A stretch of DNA of 64,000 bases, from positions 1-64,000 of the forward strand of contig UQDO01000007.1 of NCBI GenBank assembly GCA_900539855.1, read 5' to 3'. This document shows, one piece after another, positions 16,669 through 24,847 of the stretch. Under the pieces are notes generated by a model, which searched no databases, had not been told where the DNA came from, and saw only the letters and a program-made list of their open reading frames with translations. The translations under genes and the position numbers were made by a program. How positions within the stretch are numbered: position 1 is the first letter of the stretch; each line of letters opens with the position of its first letter. The DNA is from an uncultured Oscillospiraceae bacterium. GTDB taxonomy: Bacteria > Bacillota > Clostridia > Oscillospirales > Acutalibacteraceae.

Positions 16669-17762
16669 TACCGGTCACCTCCCTCGTTCAGTCTTACAAC
16701 GACCGCTTCTCCGCCCTTCGGGGACCATATGCGGTCAAGCTCCGGTTCTATCGTTCTTATCGCACATTCCTCACTTGCAAAATAGACCATCTCGCCCTTT
16801 TCACCTATTACCATCGAACGCAGCTTAAGACGGTCATTGAGTGCCATTATTCCTCCGTTGAAGCCGACAAGTATTGAAAACGGTCCGGTGATGAGCAGGC
16901 TTGCGAAGGTGTCGCGGAGGTATAGAAACCTTTCCCTTTCGGCAGGCTCCATATTGTCGATATCGTCCCAGAACGGCGCCGCGATTATATCAGCAGCCTC
17001 CTCATACGAAAAGCCCTTTTTCCTTATAAGGAAGTCGAGTATATATGCTATTACCTCGGTATCGGTCAGCAGCGTACATTTATAGCCGAACATCTCTATA
17101 TAGCGGCGGTTTGCATCGTATGAGCTTATCTCGCCGTTGTGGACGACCGACATATCAAGCATCGAAAATGGGTGCGCTCCGCCCCACCAGCCCGGCGTAT
17201 TGGTCGGATATCTTCCGTGCGCCGTCCAGCAGTAGCCGTCGTATTCCTCAAGTCTATAGAATTCCCCGACGTCCTCGGGAAATCCCACCGCCTTGAACAC
17301 TCCCATGTTCTTGCCGCTTGAAAAGACGTATGCTCCGTTTATCACGGTATTGATCTTTATAACGCAGCGCGCAACGTATTCCTTTTCGTCAAGGTGGCTC
17401 GATACAAGCCTTGTAAAGTTCGGCTTTACGAAATAACGCCATATTATCGGCTCATTGAGTATATCGTGGGTCTTTCTGGTCGGCAGCTCGGAGGGGCTGG
17501 CGATCTCAAAATGCCGGTCCAAAAATTCCTCGCACTCGATCTTGGCTTTTTTGTTGTCGTAAAAAATATGCAGCGCATAATAGTCCGCATACTGCGGATA
17601 TATCCCGTATCCGGCAAAGCCGCCGCCCAGTCCGTTTGAGCGGTCATGCATCGGCACCATTGACTTTATTATCCGGCTGCCGTTGATTTTGCTGCCGTCC
17701 TTTGCGAATATGCCCGATATGGCACATCCCGAAGGTATTCTGATCTCGCCCTCTTTAAGCAT
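16668..17762 (-). CDS. glutamate synthase amidotransferase domain (class II glutaminase)
   Basis: This is the glutaminase part of the split glutamate synthase; it releases ammonia from glutamine. The 364-residue protein carries the class II nucleophile as Cys13 in SGCAISGIF, after a short N-terminal extension that is either removed or tolerated, followed by the class II fold (RYPTNTPGWWGGAHPFSM, VVHNGEISSYDAN, LLTDTEVIAYIL). The ATG at 17762 has GGAGG 7 nt upstream; ATG 17768 is too close to that site. It is the first gene of the operon, with promoter and a leader terminator at 17785-17877. Confidence 0.9.
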   Translation of the reverse strand: MLKEGEIRIPSGCAISGIFAKDGSKINGSRIIKSMVPMHDRSNGLGGGFAGYGIYPQYADYYALHIFYDNKKAKIECEEFLDRHFEIASPSELPTRKTHDILNEPIIWRYFVKPNFTRLVSSHLDEKEYVARCVIKINTVINGAYVFSSGKNMGVFKAVGFPEDVGEFYRLEEYDGYCWTAHGRYPTNTPGWWGGAHPFSMLDMSVVHNGEISSYDANRRYIEMFGYKCTLLTDTEVIAYILDFLIRKKGFSYEEAADIIAAPFWDDIDNMEPAERERFLYLRDTFASLLITGPFSILVGFNGGIMALNDRLKLRSMVIGEKGEMVYFASEECAIRTIEPELDRIWSPKGGEAVVVRLNEGGDR

Positions 17763-17784
17763 TTTCATTCCTCCAGATGCATAT

Positions 17785-17835
17785 AAAAAAAGAGGCCGCC
17801 GAAAGGGCACAAAAAGCCTTTCGACAAACCTCTTT
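17785..17835 (-). terminator. leader terminator/attenuator of glutamate synthase operon
   Basis: Within the 5' leader, AAAGAGG pairs with CCTCTTT and inner GTCGAAAGG pairs with CCTTTCGGC, followed directly by a run of T's, 23 nt before the start codon. It begins only a few nt after the predicted transcription start. A terminator in this position implies control by antitermination; the ANTAR protein of the same operon is a candidate. Confidence 0.75.
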
Positions 17836-17848
17836 GTTTGTTGCCATC

Positions 17849-17877
17849 ATTTTACGCCTGCAAATTTGCCTTGTCAA
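17849..17877 (-). promoter_or_regulatory. promoter of glutamate synthase operon
   Basis: Minus-strand TTGACA (17877-17872), 17-bp spacer, TAAAAT (17854-17849). Transcription should start near 17842. Confidence 0.85.
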
Positions 17878-17955
17878 GGAATTTTTCCGTCTTGCGATAT
17901 TTTTTTAATTATTTAAAGTATATAGCATTATACATTAATATATCGTAGGACTCGC

Positions 17956-18014
17956 ACTTAATAAAATTAAGTTTCAATATTATTTTTTAAGGTAAAAACT
18001 TAACTTAATTAAGT
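17956..18014. promoter_or_regulatory. paired AT-rich inverted repeats between nitrogen operons
   Basis: ACTTAAT-AAA-ATTAAGT (17956-17972) and ACTTAATTAAGT (18003-18014) share the half-site ACTTAA and lie between the two divergent nitrogen promoters. They are possible operator sites. The rest of 17878-18081 is AT-rich with no gene. They do not match the Bacillus GlnR/TnrA consensus. Confidence 0.4.
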
Positions 18015-18081
18015 GTCAGCCTAACATAATTAACAAATTTTAAGTCTTTTGCGAATTTTATAAGGTTTTTAAAATTGGGTA

Positions 18082-18109
18082 TTGACATTTGGGCTCATAG
18101 TGCTATAAT
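18082..18109 (+). promoter_or_regulatory. promoter of type III glutamine synthetase gene
   Basis: TTGACA (18082-18087), 16-bp spacer, extended TGC-TATAAT (-10 at 18104-18109); predicted start near 18116, giving a leader of about 90 nt. Confidence 0.85.
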
Positions 18110-18126
18110 TTTGCCCATAGACAGCA

Positions 18127-18177
18127 ACGGCGCTGCGGTATGAGCAAGACTCGGACCGTAGTGTCGTTTTGTTTTTG
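18127..18177 (+). terminator. leader terminator/attenuator of type III glutamine synthetase gene
   Basis: ACGGCGCTGCGGT (18127-18139) pairs along its full length, counting G-U pairs, with ACCGTAGTGTCGT (18155-18167), and GAG/CTC extends the stem inward. TTTGTTTTTG follows. It lies between promoter and ribosome site, so full-length transcription would need read-through or antitermination. Confidence 0.75.
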
Positions 18178-18207
18178 AACCACTTCATTTATAGGAGGAT
18201 GAATAGT

Positions 18208-20292
18208 ATGAAGATCACAGAGATATTCGGAAGCAACGTTTTCAACGAATCGGTGATGCGTGAGAAGCTGCCGAAGGAAGCGTACAAGGCGCTGAAGAAA
18301 ACTATACACGACGGAAAACCGCTTGACAGCGCGCTTGCAAACACCATTGCAAACGCAATGAAGGATTGGGCTATTGAGCGCGGAGCCACGCATTTTACCC
18401 ACTGGTTCCAGCCCATGACCGGCATCACCGCCGAAAAGCACGACAGCTTTATTTCACCCACCGACGACGGTCATGTAATAATGGAGTTTTCGGGCAAGGA
18501 GCTTATAAAGGGCGAGCCTGACGCGTCGTCCTTCCCGTCGGGCGGACTGCGCGACACCTGCGAGGCGAGAGGATATACCGCATGGGATCCTACCTCATGC
18601 GCCTTTGTAAAGGACAACACACTTTGTATTCCGACCGCATTTTGCTCATACACGGGAGAGGCACTCGATAAAAAGACACCTTTGTTGCGCTCTATGGAAG
18701 CACTGAGCACTCAGGCAATGAGGATCTTAAAGCTGTTCGGCAACACCACCGCAAAAAGAGTGACCACCACTGTAGGACCGGAACAGGAGTATTTCCTGAT
18801 AGACAAGGAATATTACGATCAGCGCAAGGATCTTATATACTGCGGACGCACCCTGTTCGGTGCACCTGCCCCGAAGGGTCAGGATCTTGAGGATCATTAT
18901 TTCGGCGCTTTGAAGCCGCGTGTAGCCGCATACATGAAGGATCTTGACGAGGAGCTTTGGAAGCTCGGAGTGTTAGCCAAGACCGAGCACAACGAGGTGG
19001 CTCCTGCACAGCACGAGCTTGCCCCTATATTCACAACAACCAACATAGCAACCGATCACAACCAGCTGACCATGGAAATAATGAAAAAGGTCGCGCTGCG
19101 CCACGGTCTTGTCTGCCTGCTCCATGAGAAGCCCTTTGCCGGTGTAAACGGAAGCGGCAAGCACAACAACTGGTCCATGTCCACCGATACAGGACTGAAC
19201 CTGCTTGATCCCGGCAAGACACCGTCCGAAAACGCACAGTTCCTGCTTTTCCTTGCCGCAGTCATCAAGGCTGTTGACGAGTATCAGGGACTTATGAGGG
19301 TGTCGGTCGCATCCGCCGCCAACGATCACCGTCTAGGCGCCAACGAAGCACCGCCTGCCATAGTTTCAATATTCCTCGGCGACGAGCTTGAGGCTATTCT
19401 CGACGCCATTGAGAGCGGCACTGCATATGAGGACTCCAAAGCTACCAAGATGAAGCTCGGCGTAGATGTGCTTCCGGCATTTCCGAAGGACAACACCGAC
19501 CGCAACCGCACCTCACCGTTTGCATTTACCGGAAACAAGTTTGAGTTCCGTATGCTCGGCTCCACCGCGTCGGTAGCCGACCCCAACATAGTGCTTAACA
19601 CTATAGTCGCCGAAGAGCTTCGCGTCTTTGCAGACGAGCTTGAAAAGTCTGATGACTTCACCGCAGCTGTCGGTGCGCTTGTCAAAAAGACCATCAAAGA
19701 GCACAAGCGCATAATCTTCAACGGCAACGGTTATTCGGATGAATGGAAGGCTGAGGCCGCAAAGAGAGGTCTGCTCAATCTCCGCTCGACCGTAGACGCT
19801 TTGCCCGAGATGATAAAGCCTGCAAACGTTGATGTTTTTGTGAAGCACAAGGTTTACACCGAGGCTGAGATAGACTCAAGATATGAGATCCAGCTTGAGA
19901 ACTATTCAAAGACCATAAATATTGAGGCTCTGACCGCTATAGACATGGTCAGAAAGGATTATATTCCTGCCGTATCGGCATACACCTCCGAACTTTCGGG
20001 CACCGTGCTTGCCAAAAAGGCTGTATGTGACTCTATCCCCTGCGACAGCGAGGTAGAGGTCATAAAGCGCCTGTCCGAGTTGGGCTCTGATATGAGTAAG
20101 ATCGTATCAAAGCTTGAGACTGCCGACAAAAAAGCCTCCGCGCTTTCAGGCAAGGAGCAGGCTGACGCCTTCCACGGAGAGGTCATCCCTGCCATGGAGG
20201 AGCTGCGTGCAGCGGTCGACGAAGCCGAAAAGATCACCTCTGAGGAATACTGGCCGGTACCGTGCTACGGCGACCTTATTTTCAGAGTGTAA
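18208..20292 (+). CDS. glnN: type III glutamine synthetase
   Basis: This is an ATP-dependent glutamine synthetase of the large GSIII family. The 694-residue length fits GSIII (about 700) and not GSI or GSII. Characteristic segments include [11 protein letters not shown] near residue 65, FIDHD-region equivalent [11 protein letters not shown] near 195, [14 protein letters not shown] and [18 protein letters not shown] near 315, and [16 protein letters not shown] near 435. AGGAGG ends 8 nt before the ATG at 18208; ATG 18199 overlaps that site. It is divergent from the split glutamate synthase operon and has its own promoter and leader hairpin, so the GS and GOGAT activities are controlled from one intergenic region. 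Confidence 0.95.
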   Translation: MKITEIFGSNVFNESVMREKLPKEAYKALKKTIHDGKPLDSALANTIANAMKDWAIERGATHFTHWFQPMTGITAEKHDSFISPTDDGHVIMEFSGKELIKGEPDASSFPSGGLRDTCEARGYTAWDPTSCAFVKDNTLCIPTAFCSYTGEALDKKTPLLRSMEALSTQAMRILKLFGNTTAKRVTTTVGPEQEYFLIDKEYYDQRKDLIYCGRTLFGAPAPKGQDLEDHYFGALKPRVAAYMKDLDEELWKLGVLAKTEHNEVAPAQHELAPIFTTTNIATDHNQLTMEIMKKVALRHGLVCLLHEKPFAGVNGSGKHNNWSMSTDTGLNLLDPGKTPSENAQFLLFLAAVIKAVDEYQGLMRVSVASAANDHRLGANEAPPAIVSIFLGDELEAILDAIESGTAYEDSKATKMKLGVDVLPAFPKDNTDRNRTSPFAFTGNKFEFRMLGSTASVADPNIVLNTIVAEELRVFADELEKSDDFTAAVGALVKKTIKEHKRIIFNGNGYSDEWKAEAAKRGLLNLRSTVDALPEMIKPANVDVFVKHKVYTEAEIDSRYEIQLENYSKTINIEALTAIDMVRKDYIPAVSAYTSELSGTVLAKKAVCDSIPCDSEVEVIKRLSELGSDMSKIVSKLETADKKASALSGKEQADAFHGEVIPAMEELRAAVDEAEKITSEEYWPVPCYGDLIFRV

Positions 20293-20340
20293 ACCTTACA
20301 GCCGTATTCTATTTACTGTCTCCTATCGGTAAATATGCGG

Positions 20341-20370
20341 AAAGCGCCCACCTTTCAAGGTGGGCGCTTT
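20341..20370. terminator. bidirectional terminator after glnN
   Basis: Perfect 14-bp arms AAAGCGCCCACCTT and AAGGTGGGCGCTTT around TC, then AGTTTT. It sits between convergent glnN and the gene at 20386. Confidence 0.85.
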
Positions 20371-20385
20371 AGTTTTATGCGGTTA

Positions 20386-20942
20386 TTAAGAAAGTGCAAT
20401 GACAAGTCCTACAATGAGGGCTGCAAAGACGGCATTTATCACGATCTTTGACACCTTTCGTTTGACGAACAGCTTACGGTCGTTTTTGTACTGATCAAAC
20501 GAGCCCTTTCTCAAGGTCAGCAGTATCTGTTTGAAGGTGCGCTTGATGCCTATCCAGTCAAACCGTTTGTTGAAATCGTCCGAGAAGTTGGATATAAAGA
20601 AATATGTAAAGAGTGCCGGCAGGACGTATATCATCAGCAGCATTACTATCCCTACCAGTGACAGAAGTATTATATCCAGCCAGTTATTTATCGAGGATGA
20701 GCCAAACGTATCGCGCAGATACTCAAGCCACGGCGTGCCTAAGAATATTTTGTGCAGAACCAGCAGGTTCTCGGTGTTTGATGTTTTTGGTACTATCCAG
20801 TTCAGATAAAGAAACACCAGAGCGGACACCGGAATTGAAAGCAGGCGTATCTTTGACAGTCCGTAGGTTCTCGAAAGAACGTTGGTGATGTTGATCTTGA
20901 GTCCGCCGCCGGCTGTTCCTCAAGAAATTCGTTATCAGTCAT
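20386..20942 (-). pseudogene. small membrane-protein gene with apparent frameshift
   Basis: I do not recognise the family. From ATG 20942 the frame reads MTDNEFLEEQP and then leaves the coding frame at CCGGCGGCGG (about 20901-20912). The next frame continues without a start codon as LKINITNVLSRTYGLSKIRLLSIP into the long frame from 20829, which has two or three membrane helices (PVSALVFLYLNWIV, LDIILLSLVGIVMLLMIYVLPAL, VINAVFAALIVGLVIAL) and a basic cytoplasmic segment. The GTG at 20829 is mid-helix and a poor start. One missing base would restore a protein of about 185 residues. It could be a real pseudogene, a sequencing or assembly error, or rarely a programmed shift. Confidence 0.6.
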
Positions 20943-20959
20943 AACGCACCCCAAAGTGA

Positions 20960-22303
20960 TTATTTGTCTTTTAATATTTCGAGTACGGTCTCCACATCCT
21001 CGACCGAGTCCTCCATACCGCCGAGGACACTGTCAATGTGGCTGTCGTACATAGCGGTCACTATACCGTCCGGGAAGCTGACTTCGATCTGCTCGCCGGT
21101 CTGCATGTTTTTGAGAACGCATCTGCCGTTTTGCAGCTCGTCGTCACCAAGCACGGTGCTGAAATTCGCCCCGACCTTGTCGGCATACTTCATCTGTGCC
21201 TTGACCGAGCGTCCTGTGACGTCGGTCACTGCGGAAAAGCCTTCATCACGCAGCGCAGTACAGATCTTTGTCGCTTCTATCCGCGCGTTTTCACCCATGG
21301 TCCCGATATAAACATCGGGCACGGCAGGCTCCGGCATATCGACGCCCTGATTTTCCATTACCATAAGCAGCCTTTCAACACCCATTGCAAAGCCGAGCGA
21401 CGGCATCTGCGGTCCGCCCATCTGGGATACGAGCCCGTCATATCTTCCGCCTCCGCATACGGTCGCCTGTGCACCGATATCGCCCGATATGAATTCAAAC
21501 ACCGTCTTGGTGTAGTAATCAAGTCCTCTTACTATTTTCGGATTGACCGTGTAATCAAGTCCCACTGCGTCAAGGTGGCGTTTGACACCTTCAAAATGCG
21601 TGCGGCACTCGTCACAGAGGTAGTCGAGCACTACCGGTGCCGAAGCGGCTATCTCCTTGCATACCGGAGATTTGCAGTCAAGTATACGCATGGGATTGCG
21701 GTCAAGACGCTCTTTGCAGGTGTCGCAAAGCTCGTCCTTCCTGCTCTCAAAATAACTTTTGAGAGCTTCGTGGTACTGCTTACGGCAGGTAGGGCAGCCT
21801 ATTGAATTTATCTCGAGTGACAGCTTTTCTATGCCGAGGTTTTTGAGCACCGCGTCAGCCATCAGGATCATTTCAGCGTCTGCCGACGGGTCTGCCGCAC
21901 CGAACATTTCGGCGCCAAACTGATGAAATTCTCTCATTCTGCCAGCCTGCGGTTTTTCATACCTGTAGCAGCCACCGACATAGCAGACCTTTACCGGCAG
22001 CGCACCGTTTATAAGTCCGTGCTCTATAACAGAGCGAACAACGCCCGAAGTAAACTCCGGACGCAAAGTAAGCGAGCGTTCGCCCTTATCGGTAAATGTG
22101 TACATTTCCTTCTGAACGACATCTGTCGTTTCACCGACGTTTTTTGTGAACACTTCGGTATATTCAAACACCGGCACCCTTATCTCGCCAAAGCCGAAAA
22201 GGCGCGCAGTGTCAAGCATTTTTCCTTCCGCATACTGCCATTTATAGCTGTCAGAGGGCAGCACATCGGCTGTTCCCTTGACGGCTGTACTGAATTTTGC
22301 CAT
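20960..22303 (-). CDS. hisS: histidyl-tRNA synthetase
   Basis: This class II aminoacyl-tRNA synthetase charges tRNA-His. The 447-residue length is slightly above the usual 420-430. Visible motifs are motif 2 (TLRPEFTSGVVRSVIEHGL and GRMREFHQFGAEMFG), histidine signature A (LVRGLDYYTKTVFEF-like, near residue 255), histidine B/motif 3 (LGFAMGVERLL near 315) and the anticodon-binding domain at about 330-425. CPTCRK and CDTCKERL plus CDECR give Cys pairs near 170-225 in the insertion domain. No T-box leader was seen upstream. It is 21 nt after the MgsA-like gene in the leftward group. Confidence 0.95.
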   Translation of the reverse strand: MAKFSTAVKGTADVLPSDSYKWQYAEGKMLDTARLFGFGEIRVPVFEYTEVFTKNVGETTDVVQKEMYTFTDKGERSLTLRPEFTSGVVRSVIEHGLINGALPVKVCYVGGCYRYEKPQAGRMREFHQFGAEMFGAADPSADAEMILMADAVLKNLGIEKLSLEINSIGCPTCRKQYHEALKSYFESRKDELCDTCKERLDRNPMRILDCKSPVCKEIAASAPVVLDYLCDECRTHFEGVKRHLDAVGLDYTVNPKIVRGLDYYTKTVFEFISGDIGAQATVCGGGRYDGLVSQMGGPQMPSLGFAMGVERLLMVMENQGVDMPEPAVPDVYIGTMGENARIEATKICTALRDEGFSAVTDVTGRSVKAQMKYADKVGANFSTVLGDDELQNGRCVLKNMQTGEQIEVSFPDGIVTAMYDSHIDSVLGGMEDSVEDVETVLEILKDK

Positions 22304-22324
22304 TTAAAAATCCCCGTTTCGAAT

Positions 22325-22726
22325 TTATGAATTGCGGACAATCTGTCTCCAGTCAAGGTCGCCGCGCTCAAGTCCGTGAATGAGCATTTCAGCCGTTGCG
22401 ATATTGGTCGCAACCGGTATGTTGTGCACATCACAAAGACGGAGTATTGAGTTCTCGTCCGGCTCATTCGGCTTGGGATTAAGAGGATCTCTGAATATCA
22501 GCACGAGGTCTATCTCGTCGCATCCTATCCTCGAGGCGATCTGCTGGGCACCGCCCTGCTCACCGCTCAAAAATTTTATTATCTCAAGTCCGGTCGCCTC
22601 TGCGACCAGCTTGCCGGTCGTTCCTGTTGCAAGAATGGTATGGCGGCTCAGTATCCCGCAGTAGGCGATACAGAACTGCACCATCAGTTCCTTCTTGGCG
22701 TCATGTGCTATTAAAGCAATATTCAT
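22325..22726 (-). CDS. mgsA: methylglyoxal synthase-like protein with altered active site
   Basis: By homology it belongs to methylglyoxal synthase, which converts dihydroxyacetone phosphate to methylglyoxal. The 133-residue protein keeps [22 protein letters not shown] and [12 protein letters not shown]. However, the GGD-QQ segment reads GGA-QQ, so the catalytic aspartate (Asp71 in E. coli) is Ala, and PHEPD reads PNEPD, replacing the active-site His (His98). Activity is therefore doubtful; a phosphate-binding regulatory role or another reaction is possible. ATG 22726 gives the normal N-terminus. It follows the MinD-like gene by 16 nt; min and mgsA neighbours are usual in Clostridia. Confidence 0.8.
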   Translation of the reverse strand: MNIALIAHDAKKELMVQFCIAYCGILSRHTILATGTTGKLVAEATGLEIIKFLSGEQGGAQQIASRIGCDEIDLVLIFRDPLNPKPNEPDENSILRLCDVHNIPVATNIATAEMLIHGLERGDLDWRQIVRNS

Positions 22727-22742
22727 TTGTCTACCATTCCTC

Positions 22743-23471
22743 TCATATAACATTCTTTATTTTGGGCAGCGGGATGTCGTTTCCGTCGATCCTCGCCGCT
22801 ATTCTGTACATTGCCTGCGCAGCCTTGCCGCTGCGGCATTCACCGGAATTCAAACGCGATAAATATTTATCCTCCGGTATTATACCCAGCAGTCTTGCTG
22901 CCGAGCGGTCGATGATATTGTCTATGCAGCTGCACTTTCCGTCCGGTCTTTTGAGGGTGAACCTGTCTATTATCAGCCTGCATTTTATGCCGGCGCGCCA
23001 GAGTCCTGCGCTCAAAAGCCCTGTATTTCTGACCGCTATGTCGTCCGGTGTCACGACCGATACAAAAAAGGCATCATGCGGCAGCAGCGCCAATCTTTCA
23101 GCCGGCAGCTGACCTTTTGTGTCGATTATCACATAATCATAGCTTTCAGCAGCCGAAGCAGCGACCTTTGAAAGTGCCGAAAAATCGGTCTGCCCGGGTG
23201 AAAAAGGCGACGGTATGACCTTTACGCCCTCAAGAGCCGGAGCATTAATGGCGGCGTCGCCCGGCTCACACCTGCCGGACAAAACGTCTCCAAGATCAAA
23301 GCAGGTATCCTCGCTGACGCCGAGCATAGTGTCAAGACACCTTGCGCCCTCGTCGGCATCTATTAGCAGGACGCTTTTGGAAAGGCTTGAAAATGCCGAT
23401 GCCAGCCCCACGGCGACGGTCGATTTTCCGCTGCCGCCCTTGGATGAGATCAGCACTATAACCTTACCCAT
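22743..23471 (-). CDS. MinD/ParA-family ATPase
   Basis: This is a deviant-Walker-A ATPase of the MinD/ParA superfamily. The 242-residue protein has the P-loop KGGSGKST (residues 11-18 with signature Lys11), the [10 protein letters not shown] segment of Walker A', and [12 protein letters not shown] for Walker B. MinD proteins place the division site by membrane-dependent oscillation or polar recruitment. MinC and MinE are not adjacent here, and the short C-terminus (LPKIKNVI) gives only a weak candidate for the membrane-targeting amphipathic helix. Position before an mgsA-like gene supports MinD. A chromosome or plasmid ParA role is less likely because no parB is near. Confidence 0.82.
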   Translation of the reverse strand: MGKVIVLISSKGGSGKSTVAVGLASAFSSLSKSVLLIDADEGARCLDTMLGVSEDTCFDLGDVLSGRCEPGDAAINAPALEGVKVIPSPFSPGQTDFSALSKVAASAAESYDYVIIDTKGQLPAERLALLPHDAFFVSVVTPDDIAVRNTGLLSAGLWRAGIKCRLIIDRFTLKRPDGKCSCIDNIIDRSAARLLGIIPEDKYLSRLNSGECRSGKAAQAMYRIAARIDGNDIPLPKIKNVI

Positions 23472-23528
23472 TTTAAGGTCCTCCCGGTCTTTTTCGTTTT
23501 TGACGTTTATTAAAATGCCTCTTTTTAC

Positions 23529-23557
23529 ATATTATCACAACAAATGTATCTTGTAAA
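23529..23557 (-). promoter_or_regulatory. promoter of MinD-like/mgsA-like/hisS group
   Basis: Minus-strand TTTACA (23557-23552), 17-bp spacer, TAATAT (23534-23529), about 55 nt before the ATG at 23471. Confidence 0.7.
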
Positions 23558-23583
23558 GCAGAAATCAAGTTTATTGGAGCAAT

Positions 23584-23649
23584 TAAAAATTTTTACAATA
23601 AGTGCGAAAGGTCAAAGCGACCTTTTAGCACTTATTGTAAAAATTTTTA
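23584..23649. repeat. long perfect palindrome between divergent promoters
   Basis: Arms of 21-22 bp (from AAAAATTTTTAC to AATAAGTGC, then mirrored at 23628-23649) are identical in reverse complement, with an inner AAAGGTC/GACCTTT stem. It lies between the leftward minD-like promoter and the rightward glucanase promoter, where a terminator is not expected. It may be an operator, cruciform or a MITE remnant. Confidence 0.85.
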
Positions 23650-23674
23650 TATTTTTCAGAACACGGTTTTAGTA

Positions 23675-23703
23675 TTGACTTCTCAAAATTAATGTGTTAT
23701 AAA
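23675..23703 (+). promoter_or_regulatory. promoter of GH16 gene
   Basis: TTGACT (23675-23680), 17-bp spacer, TATAAA (23698-23703), about 40 nt before the ATG; a GGGGATCGG ribosome site lies just upstream of the start. Confidence 0.75.
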
Positions 23704-23741
23704 GGATGAAATCAGATTATTTATAAAAAGGGGATCGGATC

Positions 23742-24614
23742 ATGACTGAATACAAGGTAGAAAATCATGTTTCCACTTTTTTGCCTGAGCACAGCAACTG
23801 GAAAATGGTCTGGAACGATGAATTTGACGGCAATAAACTCGACGAAACAAAATGGGGATTCAGAGATTATTTCTGGGGAAAAAAATCTCCGACTTTTACC
23901 CATGAAGGAGTATATGTTGACGGGGAAAGTAATCTGCATATAGCCATGGTGAAAAAAGGCGATGACTATTTTTCGGCTCAATTGCAAACCGGATCGCTTA
24001 CCTTTGACGGCCCTAAAGACAATAAAGGTTTCTGGCCTTTTGCAAAATATGAAAAGCCTAAATTCATGCATAAATTCGGTTATTATGAATGTCGTTGCAA
24101 AATTCCGAAAAATGACGGTTGGCACGCTGCTTTTTGGCTTCAGGCTCCCGGAATAGGATGCCATCCGGATCCTAAATACGGCGGGGTTGAAGTCGATATC
24201 ATGGAGAGTTACCGCAAACCTAAAGAAGGAAACATGATTTGCGGATGCGGATGGAACGGCTACGGCAAGGACTCAACTTGGTACGGTCATGCCGCTTTCC
24301 CGTATGTTGAAACAAGCGACGGCTGGCATACATATGCCGTCGATTGGAGCGAAGAAGGTTATGTTTTTTATGCCGACGGCAATGTTGTCAGCAGACAGAT
24401 GGCGCCGAGATGCGCGGTATCGCATGTTGATGAGTTTATTCTGCTTACGACTGAGTGTCACGGCTATAACCGAATATTCGGCAATGAAAGTGCAGATGCC
24501 GGACTTGCAGGAAGTGCAGATGTTTGGACAGGCAAACCAGTCGAGGCTTTAGAGCACGCTGTTCTGCCGGACGAATTCGTGGTCGATTATGTGCGTGTGT
24601 TTGATCGCATATAA
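23742..24614 (+). CDS. glycoside hydrolase family 16 glucanase-like enzyme
   Basis: This is predicted to hydrolyse beta-1,3 or mixed-linked beta-glucans. The 290-residue protein has the GH16 catalytic motif VEVDIMES with Glu150 (nucleophile), Asp152 and Glu155 (acid/base), and aromatic substrate-site residues (WHAAFWLQAPG, GWHTYAVDWSEEGYVFYADG). The start WKMVWNDEFDGNKLDETKW is a standard GH16 N-terminus. There is no signal peptide, so it would act in the cytoplasm or leave by another route; the substrate class is not deducible. Codons are visibly more A/T-rich at third positions than in neighbours, and the gene is monocistronic, both consistent with acquisition by transfer. Confidence 0.9.
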   Translation: MTEYKVENHVSTFLPEHSNWKMVWNDEFDGNKLDETKWGFRDYFWGKKSPTFTHEGVYVDGESNLHIAMVKKGDDYFSAQLQTGSLTFDGPKDNKGFWPFAKYEKPKFMHKFGYYECRCKIPKNDGWHAAFWLQAPGIGCHPDPKYGGVEVDIMESYRKPKEGNMICGCGWNGYGKDSTWYGHAAFPYVETSDGWHTYAVDWSEEGYVFYADGNVVSRQMAPRCAVSHVDEFILLTTECHGYNRIFGNESADAGLAGSADVWTGKPVEALEHAVLPDEFVVDYVRVFDRI

Positions 24615-24623
24615 TAAAAGTGA

Positions 24624-24653
24624 GACGGTGAGGGAATCCTCACCGTCTTTTTT
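24624..24653 (+). terminator. terminator of GH16 gene
   Basis: GACGGTGAGG, loop GAAT, CCTCACCGTC and six T's. Confidence 0.92.
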
Positions 24654-24655
24654 GT

Positions 24656-24847
24656 TTATAGATCCTCGTAGAATTTTACCGCACCGTCAATTTCCTCATT
24701 TGTCGGGTGGCCTTTTGCAATTCCGCCGATAAGTTTGAACGGGCCGAACGAGTCAAAACCGAGACAGCCGTATTCGCCGAGTATCTTTGCTCTATGCTTT
24801 GCGGTGGCCTCTGCTATAACTTTCTTTTTTACATAAATAACCCCCAT
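24656..24847 (-). CDS. small uncharacterised ORF, 63 codons
   Basis: I do not recognise this protein. It is basic at the start (VKKKVIAEATAKHRAK) and ends with a Gly-rich segment (FGPFKLIGGIAKGHPTNEEI). The ATG lies inside an inverted repeat (24842-24896) and lacks a good ribosome site. A second short frame beginning at the ATG inside that repeat (MKKQKVFKSTLWGLFM) ends on ATGTAA within it, as in overlapping transposase frames. It may be a remnant of a small mobile element or not be translated. Confidence 0.35.
   Translation of the reverse strand: MGVIYVKKKVIAEATAKHRAKILGEYGCLGFDSFGPFKLIGGIAKGHPTNEEIDGAVKFYEDL

Noticed and set aside
22304..22324. T-box or riboswitch upstream of hisS
   Set aside because: Only 21 nt separate hisS from the preceding gene, and proS also lacks a T-box-like leader.
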